A stretch of 13,270 bases of DNA from positions 1 through 13,270 of the forward strand of contig JAKIUO010000081.1 in NCBI GenBank assembly GCA_021647535.1, given 5' to 3'. The position numbers and the translations under genes are program-made. Within the stretch, counting starts at the first letter, position 1; every line of letters starts with the position of its first letter. The DNA is from Hyphomicrobiaceae bacterium (GTDB lineage: Bacteria > Pseudomonadota > Alphaproteobacteria > Rhizobiales > JAKIUO01). Shown here piece by piece: positions 6,747-13,270 of this stretch. Under the pieces are notes generated by a model that did no database searches, was not told where the DNA came from, and saw nothing but the letters and a program-made list of their open reading frames with translations.

Positions 6747-6761
6747 GGCGCTTATAGCGCC
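6747..6761 (-). promoter_or_regulatory. Palindrome overlapping a -10-like box upstream of ybgC
   Basis: GGCGCT-TAT-AGCGCC is a perfect dyad with 6-bp arms. On the - strand its centre reads TATAAG, a plausible -10 box for the ybgC-tol transcript starting about 20-25 nt before the ATG. I see no matching -35 box. Overlap of a dyad with a -10 box would suit a repressor site; this is inference. Confidence 0.35.
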
Positions 6762-6780
6762 TACTGAAGCCTTTCATAGT

Positions 6781-6808
6781 TTGGCCGTAATGGTTGCATC
6801 AATATGAT
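6781..6808 (+). promoter_or_regulatory. Candidate promoter for cpoB
   Basis: TTGGCC (6781-6786) and TATGAT (6803-6808) are spaced by 16 nt and point towards cpoB. TATGAT matches the sigma-70 consensus at five of six positions, the -35 at four of six. The resulting leader would be about 130 nt. Confidence 0.35.
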
Positions 6809-6946
6809 TGTATCTCCACGAAAAGTTTTGTTAAACTGATACCAAATTCATGAGATATGGGCAGTAGAAAACGGGCAGCAGATTGCGGAGCCCCATTTAA
6901 AGACAAACGGCAACACGTAGATATGATATATTTTAAATTGCGGGAT

Positions 6947-7966
6947 ATGCTCCCGATAAACAAGAGATGTTTCCTTAAGAAAACATGGTTTTTCAATCTG
7001 GTATTTCTGGGTATGGGGCTTGGCGTTTTTACGCAAGGTGCATATGCTCAGGAGGCGGAGAGTAAACTTTCTGTTGAAGACAATGCAAAAGCCATGGCGA
7101 CGCTGGATAAACGCGTCAAAAGTCTTGAGGCGCAAATCACCGATCTGCGCACTATGATCGGCACGATTTCAAGCCTGCGTCCGCGCCCGGATAATGGGGC
7201 GGCTGACCCCTATGGCAGCCCCCGATCCAGACCGATGGTTGAGTCTGCGCCTCAAAATAATTTAGGAGGAGGGAATAATTTAGGAGGAGGGAATAATTTA
7301 GGAGGGGAGAACAATTTAAGAGGAAGAAACAATTCTGGCCCCATAAACAACTCCAGCTTGATGGTCGGCCCGTCGCCGGTTCCTCCGGCCGTACCTCGTT
7401 TTGGGGCACCAGCTCCCCATTTGACAGGGCGTGACCCGGCCAGTGTGGCGCTTCCCGCCCAGCGTCCAAATGTGAGAGAAGACGGCTTTGATTCGGGACG
7501 TGCCATGACGCGCGACCGACAGGCGACCCTGCCCGAGATTGGTGTGCCCGCTTCAGCAGGGGTCGAACCTGCGAATACGCCCGATGCCCAAAAGCTTTAT
7601 AATGATGCTTACAGCCATATGTTGCGCCGCGATTATGCCTCCGCCGAAAAAGCTTTTAATGCGCTGGTGCAGAACCATCCGCAATCCCGAATGGCCGGAA
7701 ATGCCCAATATTGGTTAGGGGAAACCTATTTTGTTCGTGGTAAATATCGTCCGGCGGCCGATGCCTTCCTGAAGGCTTATCGCAACTATTCAAATGGTGT
7801 GAAGGCCCCTGACAGCCTCATGAAGCTGGCACTATCGCTGACCAAGCTGGGACAAACCGGCGCGGCCTGTAAAACATTTAGCGAGCTTGCAAGTAAATAC
7901 CCCAATGCGCCCAATCATGTGAAACAAAGGGCGGGCATGGAGCAACGGCGTGCCCATTGCAATTAA
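6947..7966 (+). CDS. cpoB: Cell division coordinator CpoB (YbgF)
   Basis: CpoB is a periplasmic TPR protein that couples Tol energy to PBP1B-LpoB septal synthesis in enterobacteria. The 339-residue form has a signal peptide (K-R and K-K n-region, F-F-N-L-V-F-L-G core, cleavage near A-Y-A/Q-E) and an N-terminal coiled coil (about 38-75). A low-complexity Asn/Gly/Pro linker (about 80-205) contains four 6-residue N-N-L-G-G-G-type repeats. The C-terminal TPR part (about 212-335) carries A-Y-S-H-M-L-R-R-D-Y and G-N-A-Q-Y-W-L-G-E-T-Y-F. The ATG at 6947 gives the best signal peptide; ATGs at 6857 and 6923 are alternatives and none has a strong RBS. It is divergent from ybgC rather than behind pal, and tilS follows 98 nt downstream. 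Confidence 0.92.
   Translation: MLPINKRCFLKKTWFFNLVFLGMGLGVFTQGAYAQEAESKLSVEDNAKAMATLDKRVKSLEAQITDLRTMIGTISSLRPRPDNGAADPYGSPRSRPMVESAPQNNLGGGNNLGGGNNLGGENNLRGRNNSGPINNSSLMVGPSPVPPAVPRFGAPAPHLTGRDPASVALPAQRPNVREDGFDSGRAMTRDRQATLPEIGVPASAGVEPANTPDAQKLYNDAYSHMLRRDYASAEKAFNALVQNHPQSRMAGNAQYWLGETYFVRGKYRPAADAFLKAYRNYSNGVKAPDSLMKLALSLTKLGQTGAACKTFSELASKYPNAPNHVKQRAGMEQRRAHCN
7256..7333 (+). repeat. 18-bp tandem repeats inside cpoB
   Basis: Four copies of an 18-bp unit (AATAATTTAGGAGGAGGG, two identical, then two diverged) plus a partial fifth encode N-N-L-G-G-G variants in the linker of CpoB. Three copies contain a perfect AGGAGG, an anti-Shine-Dalgarno target inside a reading frame. Confidence 0.85.
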
Positions 7967-7996
7967 GCTGTAGTCTGATAGATTGAAGGCGTCGAT

Positions 7997-8028
7997 TATA
8001 ATGATTCTATTTTAGTAGGGTCATTATA
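7997..8028 (+). promoter_or_regulatory. Inverted repeat containing TATAAT upstream of tilS
   Basis: TATAATGA (7997-8004) and TCATTATA (8021-8028) form a perfect 8-bp inverted repeat around 16 nt. The left arm contains a consensus -10 box, but I find no good -35 at 16-18 nt. It may be a tilS promoter or operator. It is not a terminator, because the stem has little GC and no T-run follows. Confidence 0.3.
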
Positions 8029-8064
8029 GAGCATAAAAACCGTCAGTTTTTCAGATTTTTCTCC

Positions 8065-9393
8065 ATGAGACGAGCCATGTCGAAACGCGATCCTATCAGC
8101 AAAGAGAAGCTCGAAGAGCGCTTCGATAATATCAGCACGAAGTCGAGTGTCGGGCTTGCCGTTTCGGGCGGTCCTGACAGCATGGCGCTGTTGTTGCTTG
8201 TCGATCGCTGGTTTCGGGCACGAAAAAAAGCCAATAAGCTTACCCCGGACATTGTGATTTTTTCTGTTGACCATGGCCTGCGCGCTGCGGCGGCGCGTGA
8301 ATGCGCTTTTGTCATGAACAAGGCAAAGGCGCTTGGTTATAAGAGCGAGATCTTGACCTGGGAAGGCGAGGTGCCGACAAGCCGGGTGCAGGAGAGTGCT
8401 CGTGAAATAAGATATCAATTGCTGGCGGCAGCTTGCCATAAGCACGGCTTAAAAACCCTGCTGACCGCCCATCACCTTGATGATCAGGCCGAAACCTTTT
8501 TGATGCGACTGGCCCGGGGCTCTGGCGTCGATGGTCTTTGCGCCATGGCAGTTGAAAGTCGCCGCTATGGTTTGCACCTGCTTCGGCCCTTGCTTGACCT
8601 TGAAAAAACGGTTCTTTTGCAGGCGTTGCAAGACGCCAATTGGGATTACATCGAGGACCCAAGCAATGATGATCTGCGCTTCGAGCGTGTTCGGCTGCGC
8701 CAGCATAGTGAGGAATTACAGGCGCTAGGCCTGAGCGCCAAAATGATTGGCCTTGGCGCCAAACGCTTGCGTCGCGCCAAAATGGCACTCAACGAAATCA
8801 GCGACGGGTTTCTGGAAGACAATGCCTTTATCAGCGACTATGGTACGGCGCGCATTGACCAGCTGGCTTTATATGACGCCCCTGATGAAATCGCCATACG
8901 GGCTTTGGCGAAAGTGCTGCGCATATGCGGCGGCACGCGAGACGTTCCGAATATGGCGCGCCTTGAGACGCTTTTGGAAGGTCTGAAGGGGGATTTTTCG
9001 ACCAATCGCACGCTGGCTGGCTGTCGCTTGATTGCCAAGGGAGATTTCTGGCTTGTGGTGCGTGAAGTCGGGCGCATTATCGAAGTGCAAAAACCCGTTA
9101 TGCCGGGGGGCTGCATGTTCTGGGATGCCCGCTATATTATTTGCGCCGATGAAAAGGCTTCAAAAAGCATTATCGCTGGTCCTTTGGGGAGCCCGGATGA
9201 ACTAACCGGGAGCCCGGAGCAAACCGCTCTGCAGGCCATTGCGCCAGAAGCCATTCCCAGTCTTCTAGCCTTGCGATACAAGGGAAAAATAGTCGCGGTT
9301 CCGGCTCTTGGCTTTTGGCAAGCTGATGCCATCAGCGCAGGCCTTCAGGCCAAATTCATTAGCGGCGATGAAGCGTTATACCAAGGCACATAA
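8065..9393 (+). CDS. tilS: tRNA(Ile)-lysidine synthase TilS
   Basis: TilS attaches lysine to C34 of the CAU-anticodon tRNA-Ile using ATP, changing both its amino-acid and codon identity; it is normally essential. The 442-residue protein has the PP-loop S-G-G-P-D-S at 34-39. The core A-H-H-L-D-D-Q-A-E-T-F-L-M-R-L-A-R-G-S-G and the R-P-L-L-D motif follow, then E-D-P-S-N-D-D-x-x-F-x-R-x-R-x-R. The C-terminal part is less conserved. The ATG at 8065 lacks a clear RBS; the ATG at 8077 (MSKRDP) is equally possible. The last codons (Y-Q-G-T) and the TAA lie inside the left arm of the palindromic element at 9379, so the natural C-terminus may have been replaced. No ftsH follows, unlike the usual alphaproteobacterial order. 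Confidence 0.95.
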   Translation: MRRAMSKRDPISKEKLEERFDNISTKSSVGLAVSGGPDSMALLLLVDRWFRARKKANKLTPDIVIFSVDHGLRAAAARECAFVMNKAKALGYKSEILTWEGEVPTSRVQESAREIRYQLLAAACHKHGLKTLLTAHHLDDQAETFLMRLARGSGVDGLCAMAVESRRYGLHLLRPLLDLEKTVLLQALQDANWDYIEDPSNDDLRFERVRLRQHSEELQALGLSAKMIGLGAKRLRRAKMALNEISDGFLEDNAFISDYGTARIDQLALYDAPDEIAIRALAKVLRICGGTRDVPNMARLETLLEGLKGDFSTNRTLAGCRLIAKGDFWLVVREVGRIIEVQKPVMPGGCMFWDARYIICADEKASKSIIAGPLGSPDELTGSPEQTALQAIAPEAIPSLLALRYKGKIVAVPALGFWQADAISAGLQAKFISGDEALYQGT

Positions 9394-9642
9394 ATATTGA
9401 TCCATTTCACCCAGACATCCAGTTCCGTCAGGGAGGCACGAGTTGCGCCGTGGTGCTGGTACCATAAGCGGCTCGCAACGCTGCTGACGGAACTGGATGT
9501 CCGGCCCTTCGGGTGGGGCATGGTGGCCCATCTGACAGGCACGCAGTGCTTGCAAGATACCAGTATCGAGCAGCGCACTGCGTACCTGCCATATGAGCCA
9601 CCATGTTCCCATGAAATGGATCAATATTTATGCGCCTTGGTA
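9379..9642 (-). mobile_element. 264-bp multi-armed palindromic element (MITE or structured RNA)
   Basis: The outer 30-bp ends (9379-9408 and 9613-9642) are inverted repeats with one mismatch. Inside are a 21-bp arm (9411-9431 with 9484-9504, one mismatch) enclosing small hairpins and a mini-hairpin CCC-TTC-GGG (9505-9513). A long second arm pairs 9519-9527 with 9597-9605 and 9529-9549 with 9575-9595, capped by a GATA/TATC hairpin. TTA flanks both sides (9376-9378 and 9643-9645); the outermost TA could equally be a TA duplication. Internal mismatches 9388/9633, 9413/9502, 9528/9596, 9535/9589 and 9540/9584 are all A/C on +, hence G-U in a - strand RNA. It has no protein-like frame and no terminator T-run. 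A non-autonomous mobile element and a folded RNA are both compatible. Confidence 0.7.
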
Positions 9643-10890
9643 TTAGTTTGAGATCCTGGCAAGATCATTGCGACTGGGAAAACAGTTGACTTTGCGGCCG
9701 TTCCTTTGTTGCCAGCGGCCTATTGAAATGCGGGTTTTATAGCCGATGAGGCCATCTGATCCGCCGACATCCGCGCCGCTTTCCTCAAGCTTTACCTGCG
9801 CCAGTCTGACCTGCCTGCGCGAAAAACTGCTCAAGCGTTTCCAGCCCGCTTTAAAGGGCGCCGCGCCGCGCATCCGATCAGCAACATGGCCGATGAACAG
9901 CGCATAAACATCTGATTCATTGTATGTTTTCAGAACGTAAAAGTTTTTTGAAACGAGGAAGGCCGGGCCGTGACGACCGGCTGGCAGGAGCAAAAAAGCC
10001 TTCTTGTTATCATTTCCAGTGCCAAAATTGGCCCGATTGACGCGGGTCACGCCTTTTTGTTGCCATTGCACGCGCCTGATGTTCTGATCCGGGCCTTCAA
10101 GGGTGCAGGATATGCTGGAGGGCAGCCTGATTTCACGGCCCCAGTGCTGGTTTTGATCCCACCCATTACGTGCCAGAAAATGGGCGATGGAGGCCAGGGC
10201 ATCGGGCACTGAGGTCCAGATATTTTTGTGACCGTCGCCATCAAAATCAACCGCATATTTCAAAAAGGCGGTGGGCATGAATTGGGGGTGACCAAGCGCA
10301 CCGGCCCAGGCGCTTTTCATTTTGCGCGCCGAAATATGTTTTTGCTGAATGATCACCAGAGCGGCCAGTAGTTCTTTTTCGAACAAGGCCTTGCGCCGCC
10401 CCATAAAGGCTTGCGTGGCCAGCACCTCAACGGCACGGTAGGGCAGTTTTGCCGCGCCAAAAGCGGTTTCCTTGCCCCATATGGAAATGATGATTTCGCG
10501 CGGCACCCCGTAGCGTTGCTCGATCTTGTCAAGCGTGCGCCGCCAGACCTTCATCTTGGCGCGGCCCTTTTTGATATTATAGGCCATATGCCTTTGCTTG
10601 AAATAGGCTCCTGGGGCGCGAAATTCGCTCTGTCTTGACGGTTTATGGGCGCGTTGACCTTGTCCAGGTGGGCGCAGATCAGGCAGCGTCCAGTTTAGTT
10701 TTACTGACTGAAAGGCATTTTTGAAGACGGTTCTGGAAACATTGCGCGCACGTGCTTTTTGCCACAAGGGGCCATTGATCCACTGGACAAAGGCGCGCTC
10801 GGTCTGGGCGCTTCCTGGCGAGGGTTTGGCATGGGCCTGCGAGAAACAGACGGTCAGCAATATGAGACAGGGCGCAAGCAGCTTCTTCAT
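9643..10890 (-). CDS. MltB-type lytic murein transglycosylase with peptidoglycan-binding domain
   Basis: The enzyme cleaves the MurNAc-GlcNAc bond of peptidoglycan with formation of 1,6-anhydro-MurNAc. The 415-residue product has a signal peptide ending A-H-A/K-P, with no good lipobox, so it is probably a soluble periplasmic form. A family-3 catalytic domain spans about residues 30-330, with catalytic Glu141 in W-G-K-E-T-A-F-G and the motif G-A-L-G-H-P-Q-F-M-P-T-A-F-L-K-Y-A-V-D-F. A C-terminal PG_binding_1 domain (about 361-410) shows S-D-G-L-I-G-Y-K-T-R. The ATG at 10890 is chosen for the signal peptide; upstream codons add 13 residues. The stop codon directly abuts the palindromic element. 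The usual length suggests the C-terminus is intact. Confidence 0.92.
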   Translation of the reverse strand: MKKLLAPCLILLTVCFSQAHAKPSPGSAQTERAFVQWINGPLWQKARARNVSRTVFKNAFQSVKLNWTLPDLRPPGQGQRAHKPSRQSEFRAPGAYFKQRHMAYNIKKGRAKMKVWRRTLDKIEQRYGVPREIIISIWGKETAFGAAKLPYRAVEVLATQAFMGRRKALFEKELLAALVIIQQKHISARKMKSAWAGALGHPQFMPTAFLKYAVDFDGDGHKNIWTSVPDALASIAHFLARNGWDQNQHWGREIRLPSSISCTLEGPDQNIRRVQWQQKGVTRVNRANFGTGNDNKKAFLLLPAGRHGPAFLVSKNFYVLKTYNESDVYALFIGHVADRMRGAAPFKAGWKRLSSFSRRQVRLAQVKLEESGADVGGSDGLIGYKTRISIGRWQQRNGRKVNCFPSRNDLARISN

Positions 10891-10940
10891 AAAAATAAGG
10901 CCTTCTGGTTGAGCCTTCTTTTTCAACAATTATTGTGGCG

Positions 10941-10958
10941 AAAAGCAAGTCGGCTTGC
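10941..10958 (-). terminator. Short terminator after the acyltransferase gene
   Basis: On the - strand GCAAG-CCGA-CTTGC forms a 5-bp hairpin followed by TTTT, 13 nt after the stop codon of the upstream acyltransferase gene. The stem is short, so termination may be partial and mltB could receive some read-through. Confidence 0.4.
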
Positions 10959-10971
10959 GAATTAATATTGT

Positions 10972-12933
10972 TTACTCAGTCTCAGGATCGACATCAGGTT
11001 CTACGACTTCCAGACTATCTCTGATCAAGTCCTGTAATTCTTCAAGGGCTTCACGCCAGTTGGCGATGAGCGGCCCAAGCAAGACCCGCTTTTCTTTTTC
11101 GACGCTTAAATGCGCGAAAAACTGATGATCAGAGAACAGGCAACCAACGGCGACATTGCCATGGTCAAGGGCACTAAAGCCATGATGAAGGATATTTGGC
11201 GAAGCCAGAAAGCTGGTACAAAAAGCATCGTCGCGCATACGGGTCCAGCCCGGAGATTGGTAAAATTCGAGGGCGGTTTCAATTTCACTATGCTTCAGCC
11301 CGCCCAGCGTCATCCGGGTTAAAAAATCTTTCTCGAATTTTTCCGGGTGGCGCTGATATATATTCAGCAATTCTCCGAGGTGCTGTTCGGGTTGGACCCC
11401 TTGGCGGCAGGCCTTGGTGCGCGCCTCATGCTGTCTGATCGCCCGTTCAAAGGACTCAAATTTCACTGGAGAGCTATGGCGCTCCTCTTGCATGAGGGTC
11501 AAAAAGTCCATCATCTGGTCGCTTGCCACCCACATATATTGAACCCGTCCGCCGCTATACTGGCGCAAGGAGATATTCTGGCAGGTGGCCACCGGTTCAT
11601 TATTCATGCGCCATTGCGCCAGTTGCAGGGCGCATTGGGCGAAAGCATCCTGAGAGATCCTGGCCCTGTTGAGCAAGGCGTTGTCGAACTCGGAAAATTC
11701 CAGAGTTCTGGTTTCAATCGTGTTCTTTTTCTTTTCAAACGTCGCCCCGGCCATGGCTATTCTTTTCTGAAAGCTCGGGTTGAGGTCAAAAGTCAGACTC
11801 TGAATAACGGGCGTACCTTGTTGGGTAGCCCCTGAATATTGATCAATATTACTGGTATCAATGCCCAGCACATAATCGAGGAAATCAACGACTGTTGCGC
11901 GATCAAGCCCGGAGTGTTCCACATTCAGACCGGCCATGCCATTTTTGAAGACGATAAATTGCAGGCTTTTATCGAACCAGCGATTGCCGCCATTGCCTCT
12001 AAGCAGCTCCAGACAGGCGGCGCGATTGTCTTTTGGTTCATCACGCTCCAGGTGGATACTGAACAAGGCGCTTTCAATGAGCTCCAGATGGTGGTTGTTT
12101 TCACGGGATGTGTTTCTCAGGGTCTTTCGTGTGTGGGCCCAGTCGGTGCGCTGTAATGTCGTCAAATAGCCAACGGCGCGCCCGGTGATTTGTTCATCGA
12201 GGCAGTCCAGCGAGATGCGCTCAAAGCCTGCTTCAATATCCTTTAGAGAGTGGGGCAGGCCGTCTTTGGAAATGAGATCAAGACGAAAAATATTGCCCTG
12301 ACAAAAAACGGCGATATGGCGTGCGGGTGATTTTTGCTCGCGCTTGTCCGTCTGACTTTTGTTGAGATGGTCGCAGTCCGGGTCTGGTATGCGCGTCGTT
12401 GAAAACAGATGGGCGAACTGGCGTTCGCAAAGAGGGCTGGTCTTTTCCACGGCGCGTGGCACAATGCCCTGATCCAGCACCAGCTTGTAATTAAGGACGG
12501 CAGCGGCAAGAGAGGCAGCGCGTTTTTCACGGCTCAACTCTTCGTGGGCAAATAAAAAGAAATAATTGTCATTGAGGCTGGGGGCATCATGGCGGGCGAG
12601 AAAGCGAGATTGCCAATAGTCATCCAGCCAGCTGCCAGTATCGCTTTTCGCGGATCTGGCGCGAAGTTCCTCATGCAGCAAGCAGCCAAGACCGCCAGAT
12701 TTGATGAAGGTATTGAGAGCTGCGCGTGTCGAGGCGCGCTGTTCATTGTCTAACAGAGGGGTAAACCATTGCGTAAAATGTTCTGCCGTTTCTTCAAGAG
12801 AGGGCAGAGGCATGGTTTGCGTCGTATTTTTGCTCTCCAGGGGCGCTCCGTTATTTTCTATATTGTTCATTTCCAGATCTTCGTACTGTCTGCCCCGCCG
12901 GTTTCCCCTTGTGAATGGGAAGTCTTCCCTCAT
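10972..12933 (-). CDS. Choline/carnitine O-acyltransferase family protein
   Basis: The family transfers acyl groups between CoA and carnitine or choline. The 653-residue product has the N-terminal pattern L-P-S-L-E-E-T-A-E-H-F (about residue 43), the W-L-D-D-Y-W segment (about 102), and N-R-W-F-D-K-S-L-Q-F-I-V-F. The catalytic motif V-E-H-S-G-L-D follows, with His340 as general base. Near the C-terminus the usual S-T-S triad appears degenerate (F-L-A-S-P-N), which may alter carnitine or transition-state binding. No signal or membrane segment is seen, so it is probably cytosolic. The start is uncertain: the ATG at 12933 has no RBS and the ATG at 12870 (MNNIEN) is a likely alternative. It is divergent from the rhodanese gene. 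The family is common in eukaryotes and patchy in bacteria; the acceptor is unknown. Confidence 0.88.
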   Translation of the reverse strand: MREDFPFTRGNRRGRQYEDLEMNNIENNGAPLESKNTTQTMPLPSLEETAEHFTQWFTPLLDNEQRASTRAALNTFIKSGGLGCLLHEELRARSAKSDTGSWLDDYWQSRFLARHDAPSLNDNYFFLFAHEELSREKRAASLAAAVLNYKLVLDQGIVPRAVEKTSPLCERQFAHLFSTTRIPDPDCDHLNKSQTDKREQKSPARHIAVFCQGNIFRLDLISKDGLPHSLKDIEAGFERISLDCLDEQITGRAVGYLTTLQRTDWAHTRKTLRNTSRENNHHLELIESALFSIHLERDEPKDNRAACLELLRGNGGNRWFDKSLQFIVFKNGMAGLNVEHSGLDRATVVDFLDYVLGIDTSNIDQYSGATQQGTPVIQSLTFDLNPSFQKRIAMAGATFEKKKNTIETRTLEFSEFDNALLNRARISQDAFAQCALQLAQWRMNNEPVATCQNISLRQYSGGRVQYMWVASDQMMDFLTLMQEERHSSPVKFESFERAIRQHEARTKACRQGVQPEQHLGELLNIYQRHPEKFEKDFLTRMTLGGLKHSEIETALEFYQSPGWTRMRDDAFCTSFLASPNILHHGFSALDHGNVAVGCLFSDHQFFAHLSVEKEKRVLLGPLIANWREALEELQDLIRDSLEVVEPDVDPETE

Positions 12934-13021
12934 TTTTATGAAGACTGTTTGGCAACTATATCATAAGCTTTTAGAACTTGCACCAATCGCCCCGTCATTA
13001 TACACGAGAAAGAGGGACTTA

Positions 13022-13270
13022 GTGACAAATTTCCAGCAAACTCTTTTGCAGACAAGCGCGCGTATCGCGGTGATTGAGCCCTCAAAAGCTCTTGACTTGC
13101 TGGGGCGCGAGGGGGTCTGTTTCGTTGACCTGCGTGATGGCTATGAGATTGAACAATATGGTCAAATACCAGGTGCCGAGCATTGTCCGCGTGGCTCTCT
13201 GGAATTTCGCATTCCCGATAATAGTGAATATCATAGCTCTTTTTTTTCGCAATCTGAGCGCTTTGTTTTT
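13022..13270 (+). CDS. Rhodanese-domain protein, 5' part only
   Basis: The gene begins with GTG at 13022, with GAGGG 6 nt upstream, and runs off the window after 83 codons. The visible part contains C-F-V-D-L-R-D-G-Y-E-I-E-Q-Y-G-Q-I-P-G-A-E-H and C-P-R-G-S-L-E-F, the first half of a single rhodanese domain of a type common in alphaproteobacteria. The active-site loop with its Cys would lie beyond the edge, so sulfurtransferase activity cannot be judged. It is divergent from the acyltransferase gene, with 88 nt between them for both promoters. Confidence 0.85.
   Translation, partial: MTNFQQTLLQTSARIAVIEPSKALDLLGREGVCFVDLRDGYEIEQYGQIPGAEHCPRGSLEFRIPDNSEYHSSFFSQSERFVF

Noticed and set aside
8035..8051. 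AAAAAC/GTTTTT hairpin upstream of tilS as terminator of cpoB
   Set aside because: Almost only A-T pairs, so unlikely to stop RNA polymerase.
9379..9642. Retron-type msr-msd RNA or a CRISPR-like array
   Set aside because: Inverted ends around long stems recall a retron, but there is no reverse transcriptase nearby; there are no regularly spaced direct repeats for CRISPR.
9379..9642. Simple bidirectional intrinsic terminator
   Set aside because: Neither outer stem is followed by a T-run, and the structure is far larger and more branched than a terminator.
9397..9651. Open frames on both strands across the palindromic element
   Set aside because: They mirror the inverted repeats, have no RBS and resemble no protein; best explained as chance frames in a structured sequence.
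12934..13021. Promoter boxes between the acyltransferase and rhodanese genes
   Set aside because: TTGCAC with TATACA (+) and TTGGTG with TGATAT (-) can be drawn, but spacing or match is poor; not reported as features.

Overview
The window looks like an alphaproteobacterial chromosome of moderate GC content. It is centred on the Tol-Pal envelope cluster, with protein features typical of that class: TolB with a VEID...KGN start to the mature chain, TolA with a proline/lysine-rich middle domain, and CpoB next to TilS. I do not assign a genus.

Layout. (1) At 1-600 on the + strand is an unrecognised two-helix membrane protein, closed by an intrinsic terminator and a pair of GC-rich hairpins. (2) From 713 to 6726 everything is on the - strand. 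In transcription order it is ybgC, tolQ, tolR, tolA, tolB, a 42-residue lipoprotein, then pal. The stretch between the small lipoprotein and pal holds a terminator, a 160-bp MITE-like element with 5-bp direct flanks, and a bulged hairpin, so pal probably has its own promoter. (3) Divergent from ybgC on the + strand are cpoB and tilS. In many alphaproteobacteria these two follow pal in the same direction, so the locus appears rearranged. (4) At 9379-9642, exactly between the convergent tilS and mltB 3' ends, is a 264-bp multi-armed palindromic element whose arm supplies the tilS stop codon. (5) On the - strand follow an MltB-type lytic transglycosylase and a choline/carnitine O-acyltransferase. 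At the right edge a rhodanese-domain gene starts on the + strand and runs off the window.

How the genes fit together. TolQ, TolR and TolA form the inner-membrane proton-driven motor. TolB and Pal form the periplasm/outer-membrane arm that binds peptidoglycan. CpoB links Tol to septal wall synthesis, and MltB remodels the same wall. TilS (tRNA-Ile lysidine synthase) is a housekeeping neighbour. The acyltransferase and rhodanese genes are metabolic and not obviously connected to Tol.

The most interesting non-coding signal is the structured element at 9379-9642. Five of the six single mismatches inside its helices are A/C on the + strand, so they would be G-U pairs in a - strand RNA.
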